NCBI GenBank assembly: GCA_016710885.1
Contig: JADJUC010000003.1
Span: forward strand, 124,001-188,000
Length of the DNA stretch: 64,000 nt
Origin: Candidatus Proximibacter danicus
GTDB lineage: Bacteria; Pseudomonadota; Gammaproteobacteria; Burkholderiales; Rhodocyclaceae
Direction: 5' to 3'
Shown: positions 48,697 to 57,863 of the stretch, piece by piece
Layout of the letters: the number at the start of each line of letters is the position of its first letter
How positions within the stretch are numbered: the first letter of the stretch is position 1
Translations under genes and position numbers: made by a program
Notes under the pieces: model-generated
Seen by the model: only the letters and a program-made list of their open reading frames with translations
Told to the model about the DNA's origin: nothing
Database searches by the model: none

Positions 48697-49086
48697 ATGG
48701 CTAAGACTGCTACCAAAGTTCGCAAAAAGGTTAAGAAGAACGTTGCTGAGGGCATCGCCCACATTCACGCCTCGTTTAACAACACGATCATCACCATCAC
48801 CGACCGTCAGGGCAATGCGCTGTCGTGGGCGACATCCGGTGGCGCCGGCTTCAAAGGCTCCCGCAAGTCGACTCCGTTCGCCGCCCAGGTTGCTGCTGAG
48901 GCAGCTGGCAAGGCCGCACAGGAATGTGGTGTGAAGAACCTCGAAGTGCGGATAAAAGGCCCCGGCCCCGGCCGTGAGTCATCCGTTCGTGCGTTGAATG
49001 CTCTGGGCATCAAGATCAGCTCGATCACCGACATCACCCCGATTCCGCACAACGGCTGCCGTCCGCCGAAAAAGCGCCGTATCTGA
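48697..49086 (+). CDS. rpsK: 30S ribosomal protein S11
   Basis: Platform protein near the E-site mRNA; 129 residues. Seen: a basic start ([20 protein letters not shown]), [20 protein letters not shown], and [15 protein letters not shown] at the end. It starts 11 nt after rpsM. Confidence 0.99.
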   Translation: MAKTATKVRKKVKKNVAEGIAHIHASFNNTIITITDRQGNALSWATSGGAGFKGSRKSTPFAAQVAAEAAGKAAQECGVKNLEVRIKGPGPGRESSVRALNALGIKISSITDITPIPHNGCRPPKKRRI

Positions 49087-49100
49087 CAAGGAGTTGATAA

Positions 49101-49730
49101 GTGGCTCGTAATCTCGATCCCAAGTGCCGTCAGTGCCGTCGCGAAGGGGAGAAACTCTTCCTCAAGGGCGAAAAGTGCTTTACTGACAAGTGCGCCATTG
49201 AGCGCCGTTCTTACGCTCCTGGTCAACATGGCCAGAAGTCCGGTCAGCGTCTGTCTGACTACGGCGTTCACCTGCGTGAGAAACAAAAAATCCGCCGTAT
49301 CTATGGCGTACTCGAAGGCCAGTTCCGCAAGACATTCGCCGAAGCTGAGCGCCGCAAGGGCCAGACCGGTGAAAACCTGCTGCAGTTGCTTGAATCCCGT
49401 CTGGATTCGGTCGCCTACCGCATGGGCTTTGGGGCTTCGCGCTCCGAGTCGCGCCAAGTGGTTCGTCACAACGGTATCCTGGTCAATGGCAAGCGCGTCA
49501 ATATTCCTTCGTACGTCTGCCATCCGGGTGACGTTGTTGAACTGGCCGACAAGACGAAGGGCCAATTGCGTGTGAAGGCTGCGATGGAAGCAGCTGAATC
49601 CCGTGGTTTCCCTGAGTGGCTTGAAGTTGATATCAAGAACGGCAAGGGTACTTTCAAAGCGCGGCCGCAGCGCAGCGAACTGCCTGCGACGATCAACGAA
49701 AGCCTCGTCGTCGAACTGTATTCGAAGTAA
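49101..49730 (+). CDS. rpsD: 30S ribosomal protein S4
   Basis: Primary 16S 5'-domain binder and, in E. coli, repressor of the alpha operon; 209 residues from a GTG start ([20 protein letters not shown]) with AAGGAG 7 nt upstream. Cys residues at the N-terminus (Cys9, Cys12 and two more) suggest the zinc-binding form. The S4 RNA-binding domain lies at about 98-160 ([20 protein letters not shown]). Confidence 0.98.
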   Translation: MARNLDPKCRQCRREGEKLFLKGEKCFTDKCAIERRSYAPGQHGQKSGQRLSDYGVHLREKQKIRRIYGVLEGQFRKTFAEAERRKGQTGENLLQLLESRLDSVAYRMGFGASRSESRQVVRHNGILVNGKRVNIPSYVCHPGDVVELADKTKGQLRVKAAMEAAESRGFPEWLEVDIKNGKGTFKARPQRSELPATINESLVVELYSK

Positions 49731-49768
49731 TAGCAGACTCGCCGCCCCCATAAGGCAAAGGACAGCAC

Positions 49769-50737
49769 ATGCAATCTGGACTTCTGAAACCCCGCATCAT
49801 CGACGTGCAGAGCGTATCGCCGGTGCAGGCCAAGGTCGTGATGGAGCCGTTCGAACGCGGTTACGGTCACACGCTTGGAAATGCACTGCGTCGTATCCTG
49901 CTCTCCTCGATGCAGGGCTATGCCGCGACCGAAGTTTCGATCGACGGTGTTCTGCACGAGTACTCCACGCTTGACGGTGTGCAGGAAGACATTGTCGACA
50001 TCCTGCTCAACCTCAAGGGCATCGTCTTCAAACTTCACGGTCGCGACTCTGTCGTTCTGCAGCTGAAGAAGGACGGTGAAGGCGTGGTTCGCGCTGCAGA
50101 TATCGAGACTTCGCACGACGTCGAAATCATCAACCCGGATCATGTAATTGCGCACCTCTCCTCCGGCGGTAAGCTGGCCATGGAAATCAAGGTTGAGCGT
50201 GGTTGCGGTTATGTGCCGGGCAACGTTCGTAATCTTGGTGATAACAAGAGCATCGGTAAGCTGGTTCTCGACGCTTCTTTCAGCCCGGTTCGTCGCGTCG
50301 CCTACAACGTGGAAAGCGCTCGCGTCGAGCAGCGTACCGATCTTGACAAGCTGATCATCGACATCGAGACCAACGGTGTCGTTGAGCCGGAAGACGCGAT
50401 CCGTACAGCCGCACGTATGTTGATAGATCAGTTGTCTGTTTTTGCTGACCTTGAAGGTACGTCCGTTCCGGTTGAGCAGCAGAAGTCGATCCAGGTTGAT
50501 CCGATTCTCCTGCGTCCGGTCGACGATCTTGAACTGACGGTTCGTTCGGCGAACTGTCTGAAGGCTGAAAATATCTACTACATCGGCGATCTGATCCAGC
50601 GTACCGAGAACGAGCTCCTCAAGACTCCGAATCTCGGGCGCAAGTCGCTCAATGAAATCAAGGAAGTTCTGGCCGCGCGCGGCCTGACGCTGGGCATGAA
50701 GCTCGAAAACTGGCCGCCGGCCGGTCTCGAGAAATAA
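49769..50737 (+). CDS. rpoA: DNA-directed RNA polymerase subunit alpha
   Basis: Assembly platform and activator contact of RNA polymerase; 322 residues. The N-terminal domain (about 1-230) has [20 protein letters not shown]. The C-terminal domain (about 245-322) has [20 protein letters not shown], containing the UP-element and activator-contact Arg, and [13 protein letters not shown]. Confidence 0.99.
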   Translation: MQSGLLKPRIIDVQSVSPVQAKVVMEPFERGYGHTLGNALRRILLSSMQGYAATEVSIDGVLHEYSTLDGVQEDIVDILLNLKGIVFKLHGRDSVVLQLKKDGEGVVRAADIETSHDVEIINPDHVIAHLSSGGKLAMEIKVERGCGYVPGNVRNLGDNKSIGKLVLDASFSPVRRVAYNVESARVEQRTDLDKLIIDIETNGVVEPEDAIRTAARMLIDQLSVFADLEGTSVPVEQQKSIQVDPILLRPVDDLELTVRSANCLKAENIYYIGDLIQRTENELLKTPNLGRKSLNEIKEVLAARGLTLGMKLENWPPAGLEK

Positions 50738-50770
50738 GCTCAGCGGGACTGAAACAGAGAGGAACACGAA

Positions 50771-51169
50771 ATGCGTCACCGTTTGGGACTTCGCAAACTT
50801 AACCGCACCAGCAGCCATCGTCTGGCGATGTTTCGCAACATGAGCGTTTCGTTGCTCAAGCACGAAGCGATCAAGACGACCCTGCCCAAGGCCAAGGAAT
50901 TGCGCCGTGTAGTTGAGCCGCTCATCACCCTCGGCAAGAAGCCGTCGCTGGCAAACCGCCGTCTGGCATTCGATCGCCTGCGCGATCGCGATATCGTAGG
51001 CAAGCTGTTCGAGGTGCTCGGTCCGCGCTTTGCTAACCGCAATGGCGGCTACCTGCGCATTCTGAAGTGTGGTTTCCGTGTCGGCGATAACGCGCCGATG
51101 GCTTACATCGAATTGATGGATCGCCCAGAAATCGCAGATGCACCGGCTGAAGTGGCGGAAGCTGCTTGA
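50771..51169 (+). CDS. rplQ: 50S ribosomal protein L17
   Basis: Last gene of the alpha operon; 132 residues. Seen: [20 protein letters not shown] and [20 protein letters not shown]. It is longer than many homologues only by an acidic Ala-rich tail. A strong terminator begins 23 nt after its stop. Confidence 0.99.
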   Translation: MRHRLGLRKLNRTSSHRLAMFRNMSVSLLKHEAIKTTLPKAKELRRVVEPLITLGKKPSLANRRLAFDRLRDRDIVGKLFEVLGPRFANRNGGYLRILKCGFRVGDNAPMAYIELMDRPEIADAPAEVAEAA

Positions 51170-51191
51170 GACGAACGCAAATAGCGTTAAA

Positions 51192-51223
51192 AAGCCAGGC
51201 TAAATTGCCTGGCTTTTTTTTTT
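51192..51223 (+). terminator. Intrinsic terminator after rplQ
   Basis: A perfect 9-bp stem (51192-51200 with 51207-51215), loop TAAATT, runs straight into a T run reaching 51223. It closes the ribosomal-protein super-cluster. Confidence 0.92.
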
Positions 51224-51232
51224 ACTTTTTTC

Positions 51233-51260
51233 TTGACGTTGCCTTCAAACGACATATAAT
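51233..51260 (+). promoter_or_regulatory. Promoter of the beta-oxidation operon
   Basis: TTGACG (51233-51238) and TATAAT (51255-51260) with 16-nt spacing, just after the rplQ terminator and 76 nt before the fadB-like start. Transcription is predicted to begin near 51267, inside a palindrome. Confidence 0.75.
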
Positions 51261-51261
51261 T

Positions 51262-51275
51262 CAAACGTTCGTTTA
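51262..51275. promoter_or_regulatory. PsrA-like operator over the transcription start
   Basis: CAAAC-GTTC-GTTT: arms AAACG and CGTTT are perfect inverted repeats around TT. It fits the (G/C)AAAC(N2-4)GTTT(G/C) consensus of the TetR-family fatty-acid regulator PsrA except at the last base. It starts 1 nt after the -10 box, a position suited to repression. Confidence 0.55.
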
Positions 51276-51335
51276 ATTCGGCTATAGAAGAATTGGTGCC
51301 GATGCAGAACATCAATCCAATAAAAGGAGAACAGC

Positions 51336-53714
51336 TTGAGCAACTTCATCGTCAAGAAAGTCGCGGTGCTGGGGGCTGGCGTGATGGGCGCGCAGATCGC
51401 TGCGCACCTCGCCAATGCCGAAGTGCCGGTCGTACTTTTCGACCTTCCGGCCAAGGAAGGTGACCCGAACGGCATCGTCAAGAAGGCCATCGATGGCCTC
51501 AAAAAGCTGGAGCCGTCGCCGCTGGCGACCAAGGATCGCGTCATTTATATCGACGCCGCCAACTACGAGCAGAATCTCGAACAACTGAAGGGTTGCGACC
51601 TGATCATCGAGGCCATCGCCGAAAAGATGGAGTGGAAAGACGACCTCTATCGCAAGATCAGTCCGTTCATCGCGCCGGACGCGATCATCGCATCCAACAC
51701 TTCCGGCCTGTCGATCAACCGTCTGGCCGAGGGTTTGCCGGCGAATTTGCGCCCGAATTTCTGTGGCATCCACTTCTTCAACCCGCCGCGCTATATGCAT
51801 CTGGTTGAACTGATCGCCACGCGCGAAACCGATGCCGGGATGCTGAACAACCTCGAATCGTGGGTCGTCTCGCGTCTGGGCAAGGGTGTCGTGCGCGCGC
51901 TTGATACACCGAATTTCGTTGCCAACCGCGTAGGCGTCTTCTCGATCCTCGCGGTTATGCACCACACGCAGCAGTTCGGCCTGGGCTTTGACGAAGTTGA
52001 TGGCCTCACCGGCCCACTGATCGGTCGCCCGAAGAGTGCTACCTACCGCACCGCCGACGTGGTCGGTCTTGACACCATGGCGCATGTCATCAAGACGATG
52101 CAGGACACGCTGCCGAACGATCCGTGGCACAAGTACTACGCCGCGCCGGCCTGGCTGTCGGCACTGATTTCGAAGGGCGCGCTCGGCCAGAAAACCCGCT
52201 GTGGCATTTTCAAGAAAGACGGCAAGACGATCAAGGTTCTCGACCTTGCAGCGCAGGATTACCGAGACTCGGCTGGCGAAGTCCATGCCGACGTGCTGGC
52301 CATCCTCAAAAACAAGAACCCTGCCGAGAAGTTTGCGCAGTTGCGCGCGTCCAGCCATCCGCAGGCGCAGTTCCTGTGGGCCATCTTCCGCGACATCTTC
52401 CACTACGTCGCGCTGCACCTCGAAGGCATTGCGCACAATGCGCGTGACGTCGATTTCGCCATGCGCTGGGGTTTCGGCTGGTCGCAGGGGCCGTTTGAAA
52501 CCTGGCAGGCCGCGGGCTGGAAAGCCATCGCCGAAGCGGTGCGCGACGATATCGCGGCCGGCAAGGCAATGAGCGACGCGCCGCTGCCGGCGTGGGTGTT
52601 TGCGCGTGACGGTGTGCATGCTGCCGAAGGCTCCTACTCGGCTTCCGCCAACGCACTGCAGGCGCGTTCTACGCTGCCAGTCTATCAGCGCCAAATTTTC
52701 CCCGAGCGTGTCCTCGGCGAAAAAACTGTGCAGGGCGAAACGATCTGGGAAAACGCCGGCGTCCGCCTGTGGAAGCTGCCGCAGCTTGACGCCGAGATCG
52801 GCATCCTGTCGGTAACCAGCCGCAACCACACGCTCGGTCGTGATGTCATCCTCGGCGTGCAGGAAGCCGTGGCGCGTGCCGAGAAGGAACTGAAGGGCGT
52901 GGTCATCTGGCACGAAGCCCCGTTTGCGTTCGGCGCCAACCTCAAGGAAGTCACCGAAGGCCTTGCCGCCAAGAATTTCGATCTACTCGACGAATATGTC
53001 GGTGAGTTCCAGAAGGCTTCGATGTGCTTCAAGTACGCCAAGGTGCCAGTCGTTGCCGCAGTACAGGGCATGGCCTTGGGGGGTGGCTGCGAGTTCCTGA
53101 TGCATTGCGCCAAGCGCGTGATTGCGCTGGAAAGCTACATCGGCCTCGTTGAAGCCGGTGTCGGCCTGATTCCCGCCGGTGGTGGCTGTAAGGAGTTTGC
53201 CATCCGTGCCGCACAGCATGCGGCCAAGACTGGCGGCAATGATCCGTTCGAATTCCTGCAGCCGGTGTTCATGACCATTGCCATGGCCAACGTTTCGAAG
53301 AGCGGCGCGCAGGCCAAGGAACTGGGCTTTGCGCAGGAAACCGACAAGATCGTGCTCAACGCCCACGAGCTGCTCTACGTGGCGGTTCGCGAGGCACGCG
53401 CGCTGGCCGAAGCGGGTTACTACCCGAAGCTGTCGCCGCGCGGCGTCAAGGTTGCGGGGCGCACCGGTATCGCCAACTGCGAAATGATGCTCGCCAACAT
53501 GAAGGAAGGCGGCATGATTTCGGCGCACGACTACAAGGTCGCCAAGGCTGCGGCCACGGCGCTGTGTGGTGGCGATATCGAGACCGGTTCGCTGGTCGAC
53601 GAGCAGTGGCTGCTGACGGTCGAGCGCCAGCTCTTCGTCGAGCTGCTCAAGACAGAAAAAACCCAGCAACGCATCCAGCACATGCTGGAAACCGGCAAGC
53701 CGCTGCGCAACTAA
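51336..53714 (+). CDS. fadB: 3-hydroxyacyl-CoA dehydrogenase / enoyl-CoA hydratase fusion
   Basis: Bifunctional beta-oxidation enzyme, 792 residues. The dehydrogenase domain is N-terminal (NAD-binding GAGVMGAQIAAHLA at 12-25, catalytic-region GIHFFNPPRYMHLVE near 145) and the hydratase domain is C-terminal (AVQGMALGGGCEF near 575, EAGVGLIPAGGG near 610). This is the reverse of E. coli FadB, where the hydratase comes first, and resembles the FadN type. It starts with TTG, supported by AAAAGGAGA 5 nt upstream. The fadA-like gene follows after 20 nt. Confidence 0.93.
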   Translation: MSNFIVKKVAVLGAGVMGAQIAAHLANAEVPVVLFDLPAKEGDPNGIVKKAIDGLKKLEPSPLATKDRVIYIDAANYEQNLEQLKGCDLIIEAIAEKMEWKDDLYRKISPFIAPDAIIASNTSGLSINRLAEGLPANLRPNFCGIHFFNPPRYMHLVELIATRETDAGMLNNLESWVVSRLGKGVVRALDTPNFVANRVGVFSILAVMHHTQQFGLGFDEVDGLTGPLIGRPKSATYRTADVVGLDTMAHVIKTMQDTLPNDPWHKYYAAPAWLSALISKGALGQKTRCGIFKKDGKTIKVLDLAAQDYRDSAGEVHADVLAILKNKNPAEKFAQLRASSHPQAQFLWAIFRDIFHYVALHLEGIAHNARDVDFAMRWGFGWSQGPFETWQAAGWKAIAEAVRDDIAAGKAMSDAPLPAWVFARDGVHAAEGSYSASANALQARSTLPVYQRQIFPERVLGEKTVQGETIWENAGVRLWKLPQLDAEIGILSVTSRNHTLGRDVILGVQEAVARAEKELKGVVIWHEAPFAFGANLKEVTEGLAAKNFDLLDEYVGEFQKASMCFKYAKVPVVAAVQGMALGGGCEFLMHCAKRVIALESYIGLVEAGVGLIPAGGGCKEFAIRAAQHAAKTGGNDPFEFLQPVFMTIAMANVSKSGAQAKELGFAQETDKIVLNAHELLYVAVREARALAEAGYYPKLSPRGVKVAGRTGIANCEMMLANMKEGGMISAHDYKVAKAAATALCGGDIETGSLVDEQWLLTVERQLFVELLKTEKTQQRIQHMLETGKPLRN

Positions 53715-53734
53715 GAAGGCAAGGAGAACACACT

Positions 53735-54937
53735 ATGAGCAAGCAAATCCAAGACGCCTACATCGTTGCTGCCACGCGTTTGCCGGTAGCCAAGCGCAAG
53801 GGCATGTTTGGCCACGTCCGTCCGGACGACATGCTGGCCCACGCCATCAAGTCTGTCATGGCGCAGGCGCCGGGCCTTGACCCGGCGCTGATTGACGACG
53901 TCATCGTCGGCTGCGCCATGCCGGAAGCCGAGCAGGGCATGAACGTCGCCCGCATCGGTGTGCTGCTGGCCGGCCTGCCGAACACGGTGCCGGGCATCAC
54001 CATCAACCGCTTCTGCTCCTCCGGCGTGCAGGCTGTGGCCGATGCCGCCGCGCGCATTCGCCTCGGCGAAGCCGACGTGATGATCGCCGCCGGCACGGAA
54101 ACGATGTCGCTGATGAACCAGATGATGGGCAACAAGATCGCCATCAACCCGGCCTTCTTCGAGAGCGACGACAACTACGCCATCGCCTTCGGCATGGGGC
54201 TCACCGCCGAGAAGGTGGCGCAGCAGTGGAAAGTGACGCGCGAAGAGCAGGACGCCTTCGCTGTCGCATCGCACCAGAAGGCTTGTGCAGCCATTGCTGC
54301 CGGCCACTTCAAGGCTGAGATCTCGCCGTATGCCGTTACTGCGCACGTGCCGGATCTGCGTACCGGCCAGGTCAAGGTCAAGGAATATCTGGCCGACACC
54401 GACGAAGGTCCGCGCAGCGACAGCTCGATGGAGCGCCTGGCCAAGCTGAAGCCGGTGTTTGCCGCGCGCGGTTCGGTCACCGCCGGCAACAGCTCGCAGA
54501 TGTCCGACGGTGCCGGCGCCGTGCTGGTCGTTTCCGAGAAGATCCTCAGGCAGTTCAACCTCAAGCCGCTGGCACGCTTTGCCGGTTATTCGGTCGCTGG
54601 CGTCCCGCCGGAAATCATGGGCATCGGCCCGATCGAGGCGATTCCGCGCGTGCTCAAGCAGGCCGGTATTACCAAGAACGATGTCGACTGGTTCGAGCTG
54701 AACGAAGCCTTCGCTGCCCAGGCGATCGCCGTCATGCGTACGCTGGAGCTGGACCCGGCCAAGGTGAACCCGCTCGGCGGTGCGATTGCGCTGGGCCACC
54801 CGCTCGGTGCCACCGGTGCGGTGCGTACCGCCACCATTGTCCATGGCCTGCAGCGCACCAAGCAGCGCTATGGCATGGTGACCATGTGCATCGGTACCGG
54901 CATGGGTGCTGCCGGCCTGTTCGAATCAATGCTCTAA
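53735..54937 (+). CDS. fadA: Acetyl-CoA acyltransferase (3-ketoacyl-CoA thiolase)
   Basis: Cleaves 3-ketoacyl-CoA with CoA in the last beta-oxidation step; 400 residues starting MSKQIQDAYIVAATRLPVAK with AAGGAG upstream. The longer frame from 53564 lies in the fadB-like gene. Catalytic residues are all visible: Cys94 in NRFCSSGVQA, His in GGAIALGHPLGATGA (about 354) and Cys near 385 in MCIGTGMGAAG. It pairs with the upstream fusion protein as a complete beta-oxidation complex. Confidence 0.95.
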   Translation: MSKQIQDAYIVAATRLPVAKRKGMFGHVRPDDMLAHAIKSVMAQAPGLDPALIDDVIVGCAMPEAEQGMNVARIGVLLAGLPNTVPGITINRFCSSGVQAVADAAARIRLGEADVMIAAGTETMSLMNQMMGNKIAINPAFFESDDNYAIAFGMGLTAEKVAQQWKVTREEQDAFAVASHQKACAAIAAGHFKAEISPYAVTAHVPDLRTGQVKVKEYLADTDEGPRSDSSMERLAKLKPVFAARGSVTAGNSSQMSDGAGAVLVVSEKILRQFNLKPLARFAGYSVAGVPPEIMGIGPIEAIPRVLKQAGITKNDVDWFELNEAFAAQAIAVMRTLELDPAKVNPLGGAIALGHPLGATGAVRTATIVHGLQRTKQRYGMVTMCIGTGMGAAGLFESML

Positions 54938-54998
54938 TCGCTCCCTCCGCGGGCTGTTCCGGAACCGTCTCCTCCTGGAATGGCCCGCACCACTCCCC

Positions 54999-55508
54999 AT
55001 GCTTCCCGCTTATTTCTGGAAACGAATCCCGCCGCGCTGGCAACCCGCCTTGTTGCGGTTAGGGCTGAACTGGTTTCCCGCCTATCGGGCAACTGGCGCC
55101 CGGCTCATCGAGGTCTCGCGTGATCTCAAGCGGATCGTTGTCCGTCTGCCGCTGCAGCGCAATACCCGCAACGGCGCTGGCACCCTGTTTGGCGGCAGTC
55201 TCTACTCCGCTACCGACCCCATCTACACCTTGCTGCTTTATGCCAACCTCGGCCCCGGCTACATCGTCTGGGACAAATCGGCCGCCATCCGCTATCGCAA
55301 GCCCGGCCGCGAGGCACTGACCGCCGAGTTCCTCATCAGCGAAGCAGATATTGCTTCCGTGCGCGCCGACGTCGCCCGCAACGGTGCGTGCGATCGAACT
55401 TTCACCACATGCTTTCGCGATGCTGCCGGGGTGGTCCATACCGAAGTCGACAAGACCGTCTATGTCGCCTGCAAGCAGCACTACAAGTCGCGCCGACCTG
55501 CCCAGTAG
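54999..55508 (+). CDS. DUF4442-type hot-dog fold thioesterase-like protein
   Basis: Predicted hot-dog fold protein, 169 residues. Seen: AGTLFGGSLYSATDPIYTLL, which matches the conserved helix of DUF4442/PaaI-related proteins, then YIVWDKSAAIRYRKPGREAL and TEVDKTVYVA. The start at 54999 is preferred over frames reaching back to 54906 inside the thiolase gene, but its ribosome-binding site is weak. Lying next to fadBA, it could hydrolyse acyl-CoA; that is inference. Confidence 0.75.
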   Translation: MLPAYFWKRIPPRWQPALLRLGLNWFPAYRATGARLIEVSRDLKRIVVRLPLQRNTRNGAGTLFGGSLYSATDPIYTLLLYANLGPGYIVWDKSAAIRYRKPGREALTAEFLISEADIASVRADVARNGACDRTFTTCFRDAAGVVHTEVDKTVYVACKQHYKSRRPAQ

Positions 55509-55593
55509 GCCGCAGGCGCAGACACAGGATTGCCGCGCCGGCCAAGCCTCCGTCTGGCATAATAGCCCGCGACATGCATACCACTGACCCACA

Positions 55594-56166
55594 ATGAATT
55601 TAGAGGATCTGGCTTTCGGCTGGCGCGAGGCGCTGCTTGGCGCGGTTGCGCTGCTGGTGCTTTATGCCGTTCTGGCCTATCGCCGTCTCCATCTCCTCAA
55701 GAAGGGCGCAACGTCGCCGGCGTTGCCCGAAAGCGCGGCCAGTCCGCTGCCCGAACCCGTCGCTGAAAATGACGAAGCATCACCCGCGACGACCCATGTC
55801 GAAGCCAGCTTTCCTTGGAACGAACCCCCCGACCCTCCCGAACCGGCAGAGCCGGCCGAAGCAGCGCTGCTCGTCGATAATCGACTGCGCGCTGCCGAAG
55901 CCGAGATCACCACCTTGCGCGGCGAAGTGGCGGCCTTGGGCGAGGAGCTGGCTGAGTTGCGTGACGAGGTCAAGCGGCGAGTCGAGCGCGTGCAGGCTTC
56001 ACAGCATGTCGCCCCCATCTATGGTGACGCCATGCAGATGGCTGTTGCCGGTTATGATGCCGCCGCGATTGCCGAACGCTGCGGCGTGGCGCGCGCCGAA
56101 GCCGAACTGGTCGTCGCCCTGATCCGCAACCGCGAAGGCAACGAACCCACCATGAGAGAACGATGA
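55594..56166 (+). CDS. DUF2802 protein with single membrane anchor and coiled coil
   Basis: Function unknown; 190 residues. Order: one membrane segment (about 10-28), a Pro/Glu-rich linker (about 40-90), a coiled coil (RAAEAEITTLRGEVAALGEE, about 98-135), and a C-terminal helix-turn-helix-like motif (YGDAMQMAVAGYDAAAIAER then GVARAEAELV) typical of DUF2802. Its stop overlaps the next start by 4 nt, so the two proteins are likely made together. Confidence 0.82.
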   Translation: MNLEDLAFGWREALLGAVALLVLYAVLAYRRLHLLKKGATSPALPESAASPLPEPVAENDEASPATTHVEASFPWNEPPDPPEPAEPAEAALLVDNRLRAAEAEITTLRGEVAALGEELAELRDEVKRRVERVQASQHVAPIYGDAMQMAVAGYDAAAIAERCGVARAEAELVVALIRNREGNEPTMRER

Positions 56167-56954
56167 GCGACAATTCCGCAGCAAACGGAGACGACGATCT
56201 CAAGCGCAAACTGATTCGTCGGGTGGCCTTTGCCGGCCTGTTGATCGCCTTGCTGCTCGGAGCGCTGGCGTTTATCGACTACCTTGGACAACCGGGCGAC
56301 GAGATTGCCGATAGCGGCCCGAAGTACACAAGCCCGGTGCCCGTACCCAAGAAAGATATCTCGCAGCCGGTCAAACCGGCCGAACCCTTGGGACCTGCCA
56401 CTCCCGTTGAAGCGCCCAAGGACACCGCGCCAACGCCGCCGGTTGTTGAAGCCCCGACTGCTGCGCCGGCCTTGCCCGGTACGGCCCCTGTGGTTGATAC
56501 GCCAGCACGGCCCGAGGTCTCGGCGCAGCCCGCACTGCCACGTCAGGAAACCCGCAGTGCGCCGTCCTCCTTGCCGTCGCCTGCGTCACGGGCAGCCAAA
56601 CCTGCTGATACCGCGACACCGGCCGAAGGTACCTCGGCGGCCTCATCCCAGTTCACGCCGGAAGCCGAGAAACCCGTGGCGCCGCCGCAATCCACCGAGC
56701 GGAGTCAGCCCACTCCACCCGCACCGCCGCGCCTCTTTTCCGGCTTTGCCGTCCAGGCGGGCGTCTTTGCGGATGCCCAGCGTGCCGAAGAACTTCGCGC
56801 CATGCTGACACTCAACGGCATCCCCTCAACGCTGGAAGCGCGCGTTCAGGTCGGGCCGTTCAAGACCCGCGAAGAAGCCGAGGCCGCACGCCAGAAACTC
56901 AAGGCCCTGGGAATCGAAGGCCTTCTCTTGCCCCCAAGAGGCAGCAAGCGCTGA
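56163..56954 (+). CDS. SPOR-domain membrane protein
   Basis: Bitopic inner-membrane protein, 263 residues: a short cytoplasmic basic start (KRKLIRR), one membrane segment (about 20-40), a long Pro/Ala/Thr periplasmic linker (about 50-190) and a C-terminal SPOR domain (GFAVQAGVFADAQRAEELRA then VQVGPFKTREEAEAARQKL). SPOR domains bind denuded peptidoglycan at the septum, so a role in division or cell-wall remodelling is likely. It resembles FtsN or DedD in layout. Confidence 0.88.
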   Translation: MSDNSAANGDDDLKRKLIRRVAFAGLLIALLLGALAFIDYLGQPGDEIADSGPKYTSPVPVPKKDISQPVKPAEPLGPATPVEAPKDTAPTPPVVEAPTAAPALPGTAPVVDTPARPEVSAQPALPRQETRSAPSSLPSPASRAAKPADTATPAEGTSAASSQFTPEAEKPVAPPQSTERSQPTPPAPPRLFSGFAVQAGVFADAQRAEELRAMLTLNGIPSTLEARVQVGPFKTREEAEAARQKLKALGIEGLLLPPRGSKR

Positions 56955-56990
56955 GCTTGCCGACCAGTCAGGCGCTGCATTAGCTATTTC

Positions 56991-57066
56991 CCTCCGTTCA
57001 AAACGACTAGACCCTTCGATACACCCACTGTGTGGGCTACTCAGGGCGAACGGCGTTCAACGGAGG
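56991..57066. repeat. REP-like palindromic intergenic repeat
   Basis: The outer arms CCTCCGTT (56991-56998) and AACGGAGG (57059-57066) enclose the core CCCTTCGATAC...CTACTCAGGGCGAACGG (57012-57053), whose centre ACCCAC/GTGGGC forms a hairpin. This core is of the dispersed type common between proteobacterial genes. It fills the convergent gap between the SPOR and TPR genes. Confidence 0.7.
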
Positions 57067-57075
57067 AATAGAGGA

Positions 57076-57423
57076 TCAAGCGTTTTTCTCCTGTTCGGAC
57101 AAGAGCGCTTTTTGTAGCCTGCGCGCGAAGACGTTCATTTCTTTCGCCGCCTGCACGTCGCCGCGTTTCTCGGCAACGGCAATGCCCTGCTCATAGGCCG
57201 TCAGCGCTCCCGTCGGGTCGCCCGCTTCCGTCAGTGCCTTGCCCAGCAGCTTCCAGGCGGCCGAGTAGTGAGCATCCTTCTCCAGCGCTTCGCGAAATCT
57301 TTGCGCTGCGGCAGCAGCTTCGCCGGCCTTCAGCAGCTCGTTGCCGAGCGAGTAACGGAGCATCGCACCATCGCGCGGGCCGCCGAGCATTTTTTCAAGA
57401 TTGGCGATGATCGCAGCAGTCAT
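57076..57423 (-). CDS. Tetratricopeptide repeat protein
   Basis: Small protein, 115 residues, with about two TPR units (LRYSLGNELLKAGEAAAAAQ and SAAWKLLGKALTEAGDPTGA), then a basic C-terminus. TPRs mediate protein contacts; the partner is unknown. GAGGA lies 6 nt before the ATG. Its start is 43 nt from the divergent ridA start, so they may share a control region. Confidence 0.85.
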   Translation of the reverse strand: MTAAIIANLEKMLGGPRDGAMLRYSLGNELLKAGEAAAAAQRFREALEKDAHYSAAWKLLGKALTEAGDPTGALTAYEQGIAVAEKRGDVQAAKEMNVFARRLQKALLSEQEKNA

Positions 57424-57466
57424 TTAACATCCTCTTTTTTGTGGCAATACAGACAAGGACAACATT

Positions 57467-57847
57467 ATGGCAAAAACGATCATTTCCACGGCCGACGCGC
57501 CGGCCGCCATCGGCACCTACTCGCAGGCTGTGCGCGTTGGTGACACCGTTTACCTGTCGGGCCAGATCGGGCTGGATCCAAAAAGCGGGCAACTGGTCGA
57601 TGGCATCGATGCACAGATCGTCCGCGTCTTCGACAACCTGAAGGCCGTGGCTGAAGCGGCGGGCGGTTCGCTGGCCGACGTGGTCAAGCTCAACGTCTTT
57701 CTTACCGACCTCGGCAATTTTGCCAAGGTCAATGAAACCATGGCCCAGTATTTCCAGCAGCCCTATCCGGCACGGGCCGCTGTCGGTGTTGCCTCGCTGC
57801 CGCGTGGCGCGCTGGTCGAGGCCGATGCGGTGATGGTGATCGGCTGA
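57467..57847 (+). CDS. ridA: RidA family reactive intermediate/imine deaminase
   Basis: Hydrolyses reactive enamine/imine intermediates such as 2-aminoacrylate to 2-oxoacids plus ammonia, protecting PLP enzymes; 126 residues. Seen: [20 protein letters not shown] near the start, [20 protein letters not shown], and the C-terminal [20 protein letters not shown] with the conserved catalytic Arg and Glu. It forms trimers in the family. recG follows after 16 nt. Confidence 0.94.
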   Translation: MAKTIISTADAPAAIGTYSQAVRVGDTVYLSGQIGLDPKSGQLVDGIDAQIVRVFDNLKAVAEAAGGSLADVVKLNVFLTDLGNFAKVNETMAQYFQQPYPARAAVGVASLPRGALVEADAVMVIG

Positions 57848-57863
57848 TTCCGGTCTGCTGCGC

